A DNA stretch of 64,000 nt, taken from Denitrobaculum tricleocarpae (GTDB lineage Bacteria > Pseudomonadota > Alphaproteobacteria > Kiloniellales > Kiloniellaceae). A program made the translations under genes and the position numbers. The stretch spans positions 992,001-1,056,000 of the forward strand of contig NZ_ML660052.1 of the NCBI RefSeq assembly GCF_007004665.1. The letters are read 5' to 3'. Shown in pieces: positions 17,293 to 26,661 of this stretch (the first letter of the stretch is position 1; each line of letters begins with the position of its first letter). The notes below the pieces were generated by a model. It ran no database searches. It was not told the origin of the DNA and saw only the letters and a program-made list of their open reading frames with translations.

Positions 17293-18405
17293 ATGGAGAT
17301 GCAGATGCTGGCGGATAAAAGCGATTTCATCGGATTGGAGGGCGTGACCCATTTGGCGACCGGTGGTGAACCGCCGCTGCTAAAAACACACAGGGATGCT
17401 TTCGAAGACTTTGCCCGTGACAAGGCAGATGGTCAGAACGGTTACCGCCGTCACTGGCAGGTTGCGGAAGAGGTGCGGGCGCAACTGGGTCAGCTTGTCG
17501 GTATGACACCGGAAGACATCGCCTTGACCGGGAGTGCGTCCGAGGGAATTTCCCGGGTCATTTCCTCGATCGACTGGCGGGCCGGTGACTCGGTGGTCAC
17601 GCCGGCAGCAGAATTTGCCTCTGGGCGCTATGGATTGGCGCGCCTCGAAAAACTCGGAGTGCAGGTTAGAATGGTGCCTTCCAAAAACGGTCTCATTGAG
17701 ATCGATGACCTGGTCGACGTCTGCGATTCAAGTACGCGTTTGCTGCTGGTCAGCCAGGTCAGCTATCTGACCGGACAGCAGATCGATGTTGCGCGGCTTT
17801 CGAAGGCAATGAGCGACCGGCAGACCGCACTCATGATCGATGCCAGTCACGCGCTCGGTGTTGTGCCGGTCGATGCCCGGCACAGCGATTTTGTCGTGAG
17901 TTGTGGTTACAAGTGGCTGCTCTCGACTCACACAGGCATCTTGATCTGGAACCGCGCACGTCGACCTGGTTTCGAGCCCTTGGGTGTTGGCTGGAATTCG
18001 GCGACAGAGGGCGAACTGCCGGGGAGTTACCATCTTCTCGAGACTGCGGAACGTGCGGAAGTCGGCAATCCGAACCATCTTGACGTCTATCTCATGCGCA
18101 GGTCCTTAGACTATCTATCGGGGATCGGCATCGACAGGATCGCTGCCAATGCCCGGGCACTGGGCGGCGATCTGCGTCGGGAGCTTGTTGCGCTGGGCAC
18201 AGAGGTTCTTACACCGGAATCCGAGGCGGCGCGGGCCGGCAGCATCGCCTTTGCGCATGCCGATTGCGAGAGGATTATGCAGACTCTGGCCAGCGAGAAA
18301 ATCCTTGTCTGGGGTGACGACGGCCGCATCCGGCTCTCGGTTCATGCCTTTGTCGACCAAAACGACATCGCGCGGTTTTTAGAGCGGGTGCGACCCATTC
18401 TGTAA
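17293..18405 (+). CDS. Class V PLP-dependent aminotransferase family protein
   Basis: 370 aa fold-type I PLP enzyme of the class V / cysteine-desulfurase-like family. The PLP-lysine motif is SCGYKWLLS, preceded by the Asp motif LMIDASHALGV; TGSASEGISRVI is the N-terminal cofactor-binding loop. The C-terminus (RIRLSVHAFVDQNDIARFL) is typical. The desulfurase catalytic Cys loop is not evident, so transamination or racemisation of an amino acid is more likely than desulfuration. ATG 17293 follows GAAGG. It diverges from the D-aminoacylase-like gene, which suggests a shared role in amino-acid use; this is inference. Confidence 0.85.
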   Translation: MEMQMLADKSDFIGLEGVTHLATGGEPPLLKTHRDAFEDFARDKADGQNGYRRHWQVAEEVRAQLGQLVGMTPEDIALTGSASEGISRVISSIDWRAGDSVVTPAAEFASGRYGLARLEKLGVQVRMVPSKNGLIEIDDLVDVCDSSTRLLLVSQVSYLTGQQIDVARLSKAMSDRQTALMIDASHALGVVPVDARHSDFVVSCGYKWLLSTHTGILIWNRARRPGFEPLGVGWNSATEGELPGSYHLLETAERAEVGNPNHLDVYLMRRSLDYLSGIGIDRIAANARALGGDLRRELVALGTEVLTPESEAARAGSIAFAHADCERIMQTLASEKILVWGDDGRIRLSVHAFVDQNDIARFLERVRPIL

Positions 18406-18441
18406 AACCGGTAGTCGGCTCCCGCCGCGCCGCGCGAGGGC

Positions 18442-20229
18442 TTAAAACTGTGCCTCGTCCATTGCCATCACGCTTTCGGCGCCCTCGATCGCCGCCGCAT
18501 AACCACTGGCCTGGGGCAGGATGTTGTCGAGATAAAAGCGGGCAGTCTTGATTTTGGCATCATAGAACAGGCTATTGCCCTCGCCGCTGGCGAGTTTCGC
18601 GCTGGCTGTCAGTGCAGACTTGCAGAGCAGCCAACCGCCAACAACGGTTCCGAAGAGATTGAGATAGGGCGTGGCGGCCGCGGCTGCGGTCACCATATCT
18701 TCAGCCCCTGTTTTCAGCAGAGATTCGGTCGATTTCGCTAACGAACGGATCTGTTCGATTGTCGGCGCCGCGAGGGTGGAGACGCGCGTATCCTCGCTTG
18801 CCGATACCTGCGCCAGTGTCTCCAGCATTTCCTCGATCAGGCCGCGGGCCGTTTCGCCGCCGTCACGCAACAGCTTGCGCGTGAGCAGGTCGAGCGCCTG
18901 AATGCCCGTGGTGCCCTCGTAGATCGGCAAAATCCGAGCATCCCGGTAGTGCTGCGCCGCGCCGGTTTCCTCAATGAAGCCCATGCCGCCGTGAATTTGC
19001 ACGCCGAGCGAAGTGAGGTTGCAGCCCAGCTCCGTCGCCCAACCTTTGGTGATTGGGGTCAAGAGGTTGGCCCGGGCGTCGCTCTTTGCGCGGACGGTCG
19101 CGTCGGGGTGTCGATGGGCACGGTCAATTTCGGCGGCGTTGAGATAGGCGATACAACGCATGGCCTCGGTGCCGGCGCGCATGGTCATGAGCATGCGCCG
19201 GACGTCCGGATGCTGAATGATCGCGGTCGCTTTTGGGTCGCTGCTGCCGATGGCGCGGCTTTGCACACGGTCCCGCGCAAAGGCGGTTGCCTGCTGATAG
19301 GCGCGGTCCGCTATGGCGACCCCCTGCATGCCGACCGCGAGCCGTGCGTTGTTCATCATGGTGAACATGCAGGCCATGCCGTTGTTCTCTTCTCCCACCA
19401 GATATCCGACGGCGCCGCCATTGTCGCCGTAGGCCATGACGCAGGTCGGCGACGCATGAACACCAAGCTTGTGCTCAAGCGAGACGCAGCGCAGATCGTT
19501 TCGTGGTCCGGCCGTGCCGTCGGCATTGACCAGAAATTTGGGAACGATGAAAAGGCTGATGCCTTTGGTTCCGGCAGGCGCATCCGGCAAGCGGGCCAGA
19601 ACAAGATGGACGATGTTGTCCGTATAGTCGTGTTCGCCCCAGGTGATATAGATTTTCTGGCCGGTGATCAGGTAGTGGTCACCGTTCCGCTCGGCCTTGG
19701 TCTTCAAAGCCCCGACGTCTGATCCGGCCTGCGGCTCGGTCAGGTTCATGGTGCCGGTCCACTCACCGGAAATCAGCTTTGTGAGATAGGTTTGCTTCTG
19801 TTCTTCCGTCGCATGGGTCTCGAGCAGATCGACGGCACCCTGATTGAGGAGCGGGCAGAGCGCAAAGCTCATATTGGCCGCGTTCCACATTTCTGTTACT
19901 GCGGTCGAGAGCGCCCAGGGCAATCCCTGTCCGCCATAATCCGGGTCAAAGGGCAGGGAGTTCCAGCCGCTCTCCACATATTGCTGATAAGCCTCGCGGA
20001 ATCCCTTTGGAGTCCGGACCACCCCGTTTTCGAAGCCCAATCCTTCCCGGTCCCCGCTGTGGTTCAGGGGCGCGAGCACCTCGTTGGCCAACCGGCCCGC
20101 TTCGCCCAGCACGGCGTCAACGAGATCCGGTGTTGCATCTTCATACCCCGGCATTCCGGCGATCTCAGACAAACCGGCGATTTCGTCGAGTACGAATCGC
20201 ATGTCATCGAGTGGGGCGGTATAGGTCAT
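18442..20229 (-). CDS. Acyl-CoA dehydrogenase, DmdC-like (long form with C-terminal domain)
   Basis: 595 aa FAD-dependent acyl-CoA dehydrogenase with the extra C-terminal domain of the long subgroup. Motifs: MNLTEPQAGSDVG (FAD and substrate binding), YITWGEHD, GMGFIEETGAAQHYRDARILPIYEGTTGIQALDLL (shown in part: YRDARILPIYEGTTGIQ), and the C-terminal region ending AMDEAQF. Proteins of this length and style include 3-methylmercaptopropionyl-CoA dehydrogenase (DmdC) of DMSP demethylation, and also medium-chain enzymes. ATG 20229 is preceded by GGGAGAG. No dmdB or dmdD is adjacent, so a DMSP role is only a possibility. Confidence 0.85.
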   Translation of the reverse strand: MTYTAPLDDMRFVLDEIAGLSEIAGMPGYEDATPDLVDAVLGEAGRLANEVLAPLNHSGDREGLGFENGVVRTPKGFREAYQQYVESGWNSLPFDPDYGGQGLPWALSTAVTEMWNAANMSFALCPLLNQGAVDLLETHATEEQKQTYLTKLISGEWTGTMNLTEPQAGSDVGALKTKAERNGDHYLITGQKIYITWGEHDYTDNIVHLVLARLPDAPAGTKGISLFIVPKFLVNADGTAGPRNDLRCVSLEHKLGVHASPTCVMAYGDNGGAVGYLVGEENNGMACMFTMMNNARLAVGMQGVAIADRAYQQATAFARDRVQSRAIGSSDPKATAIIQHPDVRRMLMTMRAGTEAMRCIAYLNAAEIDRAHRHPDATVRAKSDARANLLTPITKGWATELGCNLTSLGVQIHGGMGFIEETGAAQHYRDARILPIYEGTTGIQALDLLTRKLLRDGGETARGLIEEMLETLAQVSASEDTRVSTLAAPTIEQIRSLAKSTESLLKTGAEDMVTAAAAATPYLNLFGTVVGGWLLCKSALTASAKLASGEGNSLFYDAKIKTARFYLDNILPQASGYAAAIEGAESVMAMDEAQF

Positions 20230-20793
20230 GTTCTCTCCCTAGGAACTTTGCTCTGAATTCGGTTGCACATTCAGAGGAAGGCGTCCGTTCTTATTCATTT
20301 TGGCCGGGCAATCCTGCGCGCAAGGCAGGCTGTTTTTTGCTCCCCGAGCCTATTGATTTAGCAACTCTCGGCGTGAAGTTCCACTGTCAGCAGGCTGGAA
20401 AGAGAGTGAGACGGTTTTGAGCGGTCAATTATTAACAACAGCACAGGGTTTAAACGTTATCCGGATCTGAATTTTGTCTAATAATGCTAGAGAATTTTTG
20501 ATTTTTTATCAATTATGGGTGTGCTAATTCGAGCGGCGCATTAACGCTTCCTTTACGATTTGTTAATACAATCATTTGTGTGAAAACTAACACCGTTGTG
20601 TCTGTTTGACGCCGGGTCGAAATTTCGGCCCTGCCGGGCGAATTGAACCGTAGATGCAGGTGTAAGGTGCGGTTTGGTCGGCTTGCGCTGAAGCCAGAGT
20701 ATGATCCTTCCGGGGTGAAAAAAGAACGAAGGGTCATCCTCCGGTTTTTGGGGAGGGAGCCTGATGTAGTACTTGAGTTTGAGGTCGAGGAAG
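20230..20793. other. Divergent intergenic region, partly AT-rich
   Basis: About 560 bases between the acyl-CoA dehydrogenase and the histidine kinase. The stretch 20430-20600 is AT-rich. TTAA-N7-TTTAC at 20541-20556 is one mismatch from a CtrA site (TTAA-N7-TTAAC). No convincing gene is seen. Confidence 0.45.
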
Positions 20794-22107
20794 ATGGCGG
20801 ACGCCCTGAATCAGACGGGGGCCAATAAGGCGACGGCGGAGCGTGCGTCCGGCGAGGAGACTGCGAGTCGCCAGGACTGGAACACCGTCCTCGAACTGCT
20901 GGCCACCGGCGCGCCGCTGCAGCTCTCCTTGGAAGCCATCATAGGCAAGGTCGAAGGGCTCTATGCGGGTATGCGATGTGCAATCATGGCGCTCGACTCC
21001 GAAGAACTGACACTGCGTCATCTGGCCGCGCCGAGCGTCGCGGACTGGTACGTCTCCGCCATTAACGGACTCAAGGTTGGACCGAGCGGACACTGCTGTG
21101 CGGTGTCCGCCTATACGAGACGGCGTGTCGTGATCGAAGACATCGCGGCTGATGCCCAATGGGCTGCCGCTGATTCTAAGGCTGTAGAGGCAGAACTGCG
21201 GGCCTGTTGGTGTCAGCCCATCTTTGCAATGACAGGTGATTTGCTCGGCACCTTTGCGGTTTATCATGAAGAGAAGCACGTCCCCTCTACATCTGAGCTG
21301 GAGGAGGTGATGACGGCGGCGCGCCTGACCGGTATTGCCATGGAGCGCACGCGCAACGAGTTCGAACTTCGTCTTGCCAAGGAAACCGCAGAGCGCGCGA
21401 GCCGCTCGAAGTCCGAGTTTCTGGCCAGCGTGAGCCACGAGTTGCGTACGCCCCTCAATGCCATCCTGGGTTTTTCGGAGATCATGAAAGACGGGTTGCT
21501 GGGGCCAAAGGGCGTGGAGAAATTTCCGGCCTATGCCAGCGACATACACAGCTCCGCGCGCCATCTGCTCGATCTGATCAACGACGTTCTCGATCTTTCG
21601 CGTTTTGAATCAGGCCACGGCGAACTGCATCCTGAAGCGGTCGAGGTCAGCGCACTGGTAGAGGCCTCCATCAGTCTTGTCAGAGAGCAGGCGACGCGGA
21701 GCGACGTGCGTTTGCGGGCTTCGCTCGATGAGGGCCTGCCCATACTCTACGCCGATCCTCTGAAAATGAAGCAGGTCATTGTCAATCTGATGACGAACGC
21801 AATCAAGTTTTCACCCTCGGGCGCGTCCGTCATCATTCGTGCGCATCTTCTCGAAAACGACGATCTCGAGATCTCGGTGACGGACAGCGGTGTCGGAATG
21901 AGTCAATCCGATATCAAGGTCGCTCTTGAGCCTTTCCGGCAGGTCGAGAGTGTCGCGACGCGGAGCCGTCAGGGTGTCGGCCTGGGTTTGCCCTTGAGTA
22001 AAACCCTCGTCGAGCTGCACAAGGGAACCTTGGAGATTGAGAGCCAATCGGGGCAGGGAACGACCGTGAGAGTGCGTCTTCCAGCCGACCGGATGACGGT
22101 TCTTTAA
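20794..22107 (+). CDS. Soluble GAF-domain sensor histidine kinase
   Basis: About 437 aa with no membrane segment, so a cytosolic sensor. Residues 20-170 form a GAF domain (LQLSLEAIIGKVEGLY, AINGLKVGPSGHCCAVSAYTRR, CWCQPIFAMTGDLLGTFAVYH); it holds a CC pair and a CWC, which could be redox or ligand sites. A short helix leads into HisKA with the phospho-acceptor His (FLASVSHELRTPLNAILGF) and a complete HATPase_c domain (N box LMTNAIKFSP, G1 DSGVGMS, G2 GVGLGLPLSKTLV). ATG 20794 follows GAGG at 20781; TTG 20773 would add 7 residues. No response regulator is adjacent, so its partner is elsewhere. Confidence 0.9.
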   Translation: MADALNQTGANKATAERASGEETASRQDWNTVLELLATGAPLQLSLEAIIGKVEGLYAGMRCAIMALDSEELTLRHLAAPSVADWYVSAINGLKVGPSGHCCAVSAYTRRRVVIEDIAADAQWAAADSKAVEAELRACWCQPIFAMTGDLLGTFAVYHEEKHVPSTSELEEVMTAARLTGIAMERTRNEFELRLAKETAERASRSKSEFLASVSHELRTPLNAILGFSEIMKDGLLGPKGVEKFPAYASDIHSSARHLLDLINDVLDLSRFESGHGELHPEAVEVSALVEASISLVREQATRSDVRLRASLDEGLPILYADPLKMKQVIVNLMTNAIKFSPSGASVIIRAHLLENDDLEISVTDSGVGMSQSDIKVALEPFRQVESVATRSRQGVGLGLPLSKTLVELHKGTLEIESQSGQGTTVRVRLPADRMTVL

Positions 22108-22140
22108 GCTCTTCGTGCCAGGCTGTCTTCGCTTGCCGGA

Positions 22141-23280
22141 TCAAAACCTGATGACCTGCCGCACCGTCTTTCCCGCCGCAAGCCGGTCGAAGCCGCTGTT
22201 GATTTCCTCAAGCGCGATGACATCGCTCATCAAACGGTCGACGGGTAGCTGACCGCGGCGATAGAGCTCGATGTAACGCGGTATGTCGCGCATCGGCACG
22301 CAGGAACCTATATAGCTGCCTTTGATCGTGCGTTCTTCAGCGACCATGTTCACATGCTGCAGCTCCCAGCGATGGTCCGGGTGCGGCAGGCCGGCGCTGA
22401 CCGTGGTGCCGCCGCGCCTGGTTATCCGGTAGGCCTGTTCCATGGCCTTGACCGAACCGGCCAGTTCAAATGCGAAGTCGACACCCCCGCCGGTCATATC
22501 CTTGACGGCCTCGATGGCGTTGGGATCTGCGGCGTTGACCGTACCTGTCGCCCCCAGTTCGCTGGCCAGGGCGAGTTTACTCTCCTGCAGATCCAGGGCG
22601 ACGATGTGACGGGCGCCGGAGAGTCTGGCACCGAGGAGGGCGTTGAGACCGACGCCGCCAAGCCCGAGCACCGCGACGCTGCTGCCTGGCGGCACCTGCG
22701 CCGTGTTGACGACCGCGCCCACACCTGTCAGGACCGCGCAGCCGAAGAGCGCGGCTTCTTCATGACTGAGTTCCTCGTCATCGACCTTGATCAGTGAGCG
22801 GCGTGAAACCACCGCATACTCGGCAAAGGCGGAAACACCCATGTGGTGGTGCAAAAGCGGGTCTGCAGGAGCGCTTGTCCGTTCCAGGCGCCGCGCGCCC
22901 GAGAGCAGAGTCCCAGCCGTGTTGGTTTCTGCGCCGGGCTCGCAAAGCGCAGGCCGGCCTTCCGCGCAGGGCAGACAGCTCCCGCAGCTCGGCACGAAGA
23001 CCATGACCACCTTGTCGCCCGCTTTCAGGTCGTCGACACCCGGACCGCATTCCGCCACCACGCCTGCGGCCTCATGGCCGATGACCATGGGCATTGGACG
23101 GGGACGGCTGCCGTTGATAACCGAGAGGTCGGAATGGCAAAGACCGGCCGCCTTGACCTCAATCAGAACTTCGCCGGGCCCGGGCGGCGCGAGTTCAACC
23201 TCTTCGATGGTCAGGGGCTTGGTCTCGGCATAGGGTTGGGCCGTGCCCAGGGCATGCAAAACCGCGGCTTTGATTTTCAT
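22141..23280 (-). CDS. Zinc-dependent alcohol dehydrogenase (MDR family)
   Basis: 379 aa NAD(P)-dependent medium-chain dehydrogenase. Catalytic zinc ligands are seen in AAGLCHSDL and IGHEAAGVV, and the structural-zinc cysteines in CGSCLPCAEGRPALC. The Rossmann motif is VLGLGGVGLNAL. It resembles class III-like and aryl/alkyl alcohol dehydrogenases, with an insert around HHHMGVSAFAEYAV. It is the last gene of the minus-strand DHPS-type cluster but is separated from the next upstream gene by 145 bases, so cotranscription is uncertain. The substrate is unknown. Confidence 0.85.
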   Translation of the reverse strand: MKIKAAVLHALGTAQPYAETKPLTIEEVELAPPGPGEVLIEVKAAGLCHSDLSVINGSRPRPMPMVIGHEAAGVVAECGPGVDDLKAGDKVVMVFVPSCGSCLPCAEGRPALCEPGAETNTAGTLLSGARRLERTSAPADPLLHHHMGVSAFAEYAVVSRRSLIKVDDEELSHEEAALFGCAVLTGVGAVVNTAQVPPGSSVAVLGLGGVGLNALLGARLSGARHIVALDLQESKLALASELGATGTVNAADPNAIEAVKDMTGGGVDFAFELAGSVKAMEQAYRITRRGGTTVSAGLPHPDHRWELQHVNMVAEERTIKGSYIGSCVPMRDIPRYIELYRRGQLPVDRLMSDVIALEEINSGFDRLAAGKTVRQVIRF

Positions 23281-23425
23281 TGTGTCTCCCTCGCAGGCAG
23301 CGCGGTGCGCAACCTTCTCTCTTATTTTTGTGCGCTCGTCTCAGTCGGTACGGAGTCGAGTGCGGGCAGTTTAATCACATGCAGGCGAGGGAGATAGCCT
23401 GTTGTGACGCACAGATATCAGCGCT

Positions 23426-24424
23426 TCACGAGGGGCGAAGAACGATCTTGGCGGCAGCTGTCGCACCCTTGCTGAGATCCTCGAAGGCCATGGCGCCTTC
23501 CGACAACGGGCGCTGTTCGATCCAGTCGAGTTTGCCCAGGGCGCCGCTCTGCATGGCTGCCACCGTCGCCCGGAAATCGACCATGCTATAGGTATAGCTG
23601 CCGATAAACGCGATTTCCTGCAGGGTGATTTTCCGGATGTCGATCCCCTCCTTGCTGTCTTGCAGGCCGATATGCACGACGGTTCCGCCGGGCCGCACGG
23701 CGGCGAGAGCTGCGGCGCGGGTTGCGCCGCTGCCCACGGCGTCGATCACCACATCGATGGAGTTTTCGTCCGGGAACGGGCCGGAAATCGGATCATAGAC
23801 CTCGCCGATATCCTGTGCTTCGGCGGTTTGCCGGCGCAGCGGATTGGTGTCGCCAAGCTGAATTTGCCGGCAGCCATGACTGCAGAGGACCAGGGCCGCC
23901 GAGAGGCCGACGGCGCCGCCGCCCAGAACCAGCGCTTTGACCTCGCACAGTGGCCGGTCGCTTGCCTTGGCGGCCAGGAGCACGCCATGCAGGGCGGTCG
24001 CGATCGGTTCCGCCAGGGCGGCCTTCGCACTGTCCATGCCTTCCGGAATATCGATCAGGTTGCGTTCCGGGATAGTGATCATCTCGGCAAAGGCGCCCTG
24101 CCGCGGCTGCATGGAGATGATCTGGCGGTTGGGACAAAGATTGATGCGTCCGGAGAGGCAGAGCGAACACTGGCCGCAGCTGACCAGGGGGTTGATGACG
24201 ACGCGCCGCCCTTTTGTGCCACCCTCGATCACCACGCCGCTGGCTTCGTGGCCCAGGATCAAAGGCGCCGGTCTGCGCTGGTCGTGGCCCTTGAAGGCGT
24301 GCATGTCGGAGCCGCAGATCCCGACGGCATCGATCTTGACCAGGCACTCGCCATCACCCGCCAGTGGATCTGTTTCGTCCCGGTAAATCAGGGTTTCGGG
24401 AGCCGTGTAGACCAATGCTTTCAT
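23426..24424 (-). CDS. Zinc-binding dehydrogenase, HpsP-like candidate
   Basis: 332 aa medium-chain polyol-type dehydrogenase. Catalytic zinc: VGICGSDMHAF and LGHEASGVV; structural zinc: SCGQCSLCLSGRINLC; Rossmann: VLGGGAVGLSAAL. It lies 25 bases after an SDR gene and downstream of a HisD-like dehydrogenase and TRAP genes. In bacteria that degrade 2,3-dihydroxypropane-1-sulfonate, an MDR (HpsP) and an SDR (HpsO) are thought to interconvert the DHPS enantiomers by oxidation at C2 and re-reduction. The family is clear; the sulfonate role is inferred from gene context. Confidence 0.82.
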   Translation of the reverse strand: MKALVYTAPETLIYRDETDPLAGDGECLVKIDAVGICGSDMHAFKGHDQRRPAPLILGHEASGVVIEGGTKGRRVVINPLVSCGQCSLCLSGRINLCPNRQIISMQPRQGAFAEMITIPERNLIDIPEGMDSAKAALAEPIATALHGVLLAAKASDRPLCEVKALVLGGGAVGLSAALVLCSHGCRQIQLGDTNPLRRQTAEAQDIGEVYDPISGPFPDENSIDVVIDAVGSGATRAAALAAVRPGGTVVHIGLQDSKEGIDIRKITLQEIAFIGSYTYSMVDFRATVAAMQSGALGKLDWIEQRPLSEGAMAFEDLSKGATAAAKIVLRPS

Positions 24425-24449
24425 CTTCTTGTCCTATTGGGGTCTTTTC

Positions 24450-25226
24450 CTACTTGGCCGTAAAGCCGCCGTCCACGTTGATGACCTGTCCGGTGATATA
24501 GCGGGCGGCTTGTGAGGCCAGAAAAACCGTGATGCCGTCCAGATCCTCGAGCTTTCCGTTCCGGCCCATCGCCGTCTGCCCGGCATTGTGCGCGGCCCGT
24601 TCCGGGTCGGCAAAGACGGCTTCGGTGAGTTCGGTCGGAAAAAATCCGGGGGCGATGGCATTGGCGGTGATCCCGTCGGCGGACCAGGCTTCCGCCATGG
24701 CCCGGGTCAGCTGTGCGATGCCGCCCTTCGAGGCGCCATAGGCGCTGCAGTTCGGAAACGCACGGAAAGACTGAAGCGAGGCGATGTTGATGATGCTGCC
24801 ATGCTGTGCCGCGCGCATGGCCGGAACACAGGCGCGGGCGAGAAAGAAGGGCACCGTGAGGTTGAGCTTCAGGGTCAGGTCCCAGCTTTCCGGTGTGATG
24901 TCGTCCGGGGCTTCGCGCAGATTGATCCCTGCCGCATTTACCAGAGCGGTGGGCGCTCCAAAGGCCGCACCAGCTTCTTTCACCAGATCAGTGAAGTCCG
25001 CGTGTTGTGCAAGGTCGGCGGCCAGAATAACCGCTCGGCCTGCATTCGCGGCTTCGATTTCGGCTTTGGCGGACTCCAGCTGTTCCTGGCGGCGGCCCAG
25101 CAGGATGACGTCGGCGCCGGCCTGGGCCAGGGCCCATGCCATGCGCCGTCCGATCCCCGAGGTCGCACCCGTACAGAGTGCGACCTCTCCGGTCAGATCG
25201 AAGGCGGAGAGATTCGCCGCCGTCAT
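24450..25226 (-). CDS. SDR-family dehydrogenase, HpsO-like candidate
   Basis: 258 aa classical short-chain dehydrogenase: Rossmann CTGATSGIGRRMA, structural VNAAGINL, catalytic Ser in NIASLQSF and YGASKGG, closing GQVINVDGGF. ATG 25226 follows GGGAAG; the open frame reaches 25259 but would then overlap the HisD-like gene. It lies 25 bases downstream of that gene and 25 bases upstream of the zinc dehydrogenase, so the three form a tight unit. It is likely one of the two C2 dehydrogenases of a DHPS pathway; a gluconate-5-dehydrogenase-like role is the main alternative from sequence alone. Confidence 0.85.
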   Translation of the reverse strand: MTAANLSAFDLTGEVALCTGATSGIGRRMAWALAQAGADVILLGRRQEQLESAKAEIEAANAGRAVILAADLAQHADFTDLVKEAGAAFGAPTALVNAAGINLREAPDDITPESWDLTLKLNLTVPFFLARACVPAMRAAQHGSIINIASLQSFRAFPNCSAYGASKGGIAQLTRAMAEAWSADGITANAIAPGFFPTELTEAVFADPERAAHNAGQTAMGRNGKLEDLDGITVFLASQAARYITGQVINVDGGFTAK

Positions 25227-25251
25227 ACTGCGCTTCCCATCATCGACGTCT

Positions 25252-26583
25252 TCACGCACTCAGCTCGAAGTCTTCATCCGGGAAGTACTTGGCCAGACGG
25301 ACGTCGCCGCTGCGGGCATGACCTTCCATGCCTTCCAGACGCGAAATCCGTGCCGTCACGGCGGCCACATCCCGGTTGGCGTCACGGGTCGAGCGCTGAT
25401 ATGTGACCGTCTTGATGAACTTGCTGACCGAGAGGCCGCCGGTGTAACGGGCCGCGCCCTTGGTGGGCAGGATGTGATTGGTGCCGGACGTCTTGTCGCC
25501 GAAGGAAACCGTGGTCTCTTCGCCCAGGAACAACGAGCCGTAGTTGCGCAGGTTATCCAGCCACCACTGCGGATCATCGGCCTGAACCTGCAGATGTTCG
25601 GCGGCGTAGTCGTCGCTGATCTTGACCGCTTCCTCGCGGCTCGGGGTCACGATGACTTCGCCGTAGTCGCGCCAGGCATTCCGTGCCGAGGTCCGGTTGG
25701 GTTCGGGCAGTGACTCAATGGCGTCGGGCATCAGGCGCATGACTTCCTCGGCGTGCTCGCGGGAAGTGGAAATCAGCCAGGCCGGGCTGTTGGGGCCGTG
25801 CTCGGCCTGTCCGGCCAGATCGGTCGCGACGATCCAGGGATCGGCATTCTCGTCCGAAATCACCAGGATCTCCGTGGGGCCGGCGAACATGTCGATACCG
25901 ACGCGCCCGAACAGCAGGCGCTTGGCTTCCGCGACATACTGATTGCCCGGCCCGGCAAGAATGTCGGCCTTGTGGCCGGTGAAGAGGCCGAAGGCCATGG
26001 CCGCGATGCCCTGCACGCCGCCCAGGGCCAGAACCTGGTCCACGCCGGCGAGCTTTAAGGTATAGAGGATCGCCGGATGCACGCCGCCGTCCCGGTTGGG
26101 GGGCGAGCAGGCGATGACGTTGTCGACGCCCGCGACCTTCGCGGTGGTCACGCTCATAATGGCCGAGGCGACGTGGGAATAGCGGCCGCCCGGGATATAG
26201 CAGCCCGCGGTCTGAACCGGGATCAGTTTCTGACCCGCGAAAAGGCCGGGGGACAGCTCTGTCTCGAACTCGCTCATGCTGGCGAGCTGTGCCTGGGCAA
26301 AGCCCTGAACCCGGTCGTGGGCGAACTGCAGATCGTCCTTGAGGCGCTGCGGGACCTTTTCCGCGGCGGCATCGATCACGTCCTGGGGAACCAGGATATC
26401 GCCTTCCCACTTGTCGAACTTGCGGGTGTACTCGATGGCCTTGGCTTCGCCGCCTTCCTCGATCTCACGCAACATGCCCGCAACCAGATCGCGCACATCC
26501 GCCTCACCTGTCGCGGAGGTCATTTCAGCCTTTTTGAGGTATTCGGCTTGGGGGTAATTGGCCAAAGGATCTTTAGCGGACAC
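25252..26583 (-). CDS. hpsN: HisD-family dehydrogenase, likely sulfopropanediol 3-dehydrogenase
   Basis: 443 aa member of the histidinol dehydrogenase family. Family landmarks: GCYIPGGRYSHVASAIMSV, ADILAGPGNQYVAEAKR, GPTEILVISDENADP, AGQAEHGPNSPA (metal-binding Gln and His), AAEHLQV (catalytic Glu-His), TSGTNHILPT and GHARSGDVRL near the end. It starts at GTG 26583 behind AGGAGAACC. It sits with TRAP transporter, SDR and zinc dehydrogenase genes and not with his genes, the arrangement of HpsN, which oxidises (R)-2,3-dihydroxypropane-1-sulfonate to (R)-sulfolactate with two NAD. True histidine biosynthesis is unlikely; another polyol is possible. The sulfolactate-cleaving enzymes are not in the window. 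Confidence 0.72.
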   Translation of the reverse strand: MSAKDPLANYPQAEYLKKAEMTSATGEADVRDLVAGMLREIEEGGEAKAIEYTRKFDKWEGDILVPQDVIDAAAEKVPQRLKDDLQFAHDRVQGFAQAQLASMSEFETELSPGLFAGQKLIPVQTAGCYIPGGRYSHVASAIMSVTTAKVAGVDNVIACSPPNRDGGVHPAILYTLKLAGVDQVLALGGVQGIAAMAFGLFTGHKADILAGPGNQYVAEAKRLLFGRVGIDMFAGPTEILVISDENADPWIVATDLAGQAEHGPNSPAWLISTSREHAEEVMRLMPDAIESLPEPNRTSARNAWRDYGEVIVTPSREEAVKISDDYAAEHLQVQADDPQWWLDNLRNYGSLFLGEETTVSFGDKTSGTNHILPTKGAARYTGGLSVSKFIKTVTYQRSTRDANRDVAAVTARISRLEGMEGHARSGDVRLAKYFPDEDFELSA

Positions 26584-26661
26584 GGTTTGGTTCTCCTATA
26601 TCTTCAAGATGTACAAGGTCTGGAACAACTCGCTGGTCGTCGGGCTGGATTTCGTTTTGCT

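Noticed and set aside
25252-26583. Annotation as histidinol dehydrogenase of histidine biosynthesis
   Set aside because: The family is right but no his gene is near; TRAP, SDR and MDR neighbours fit HpsN better.
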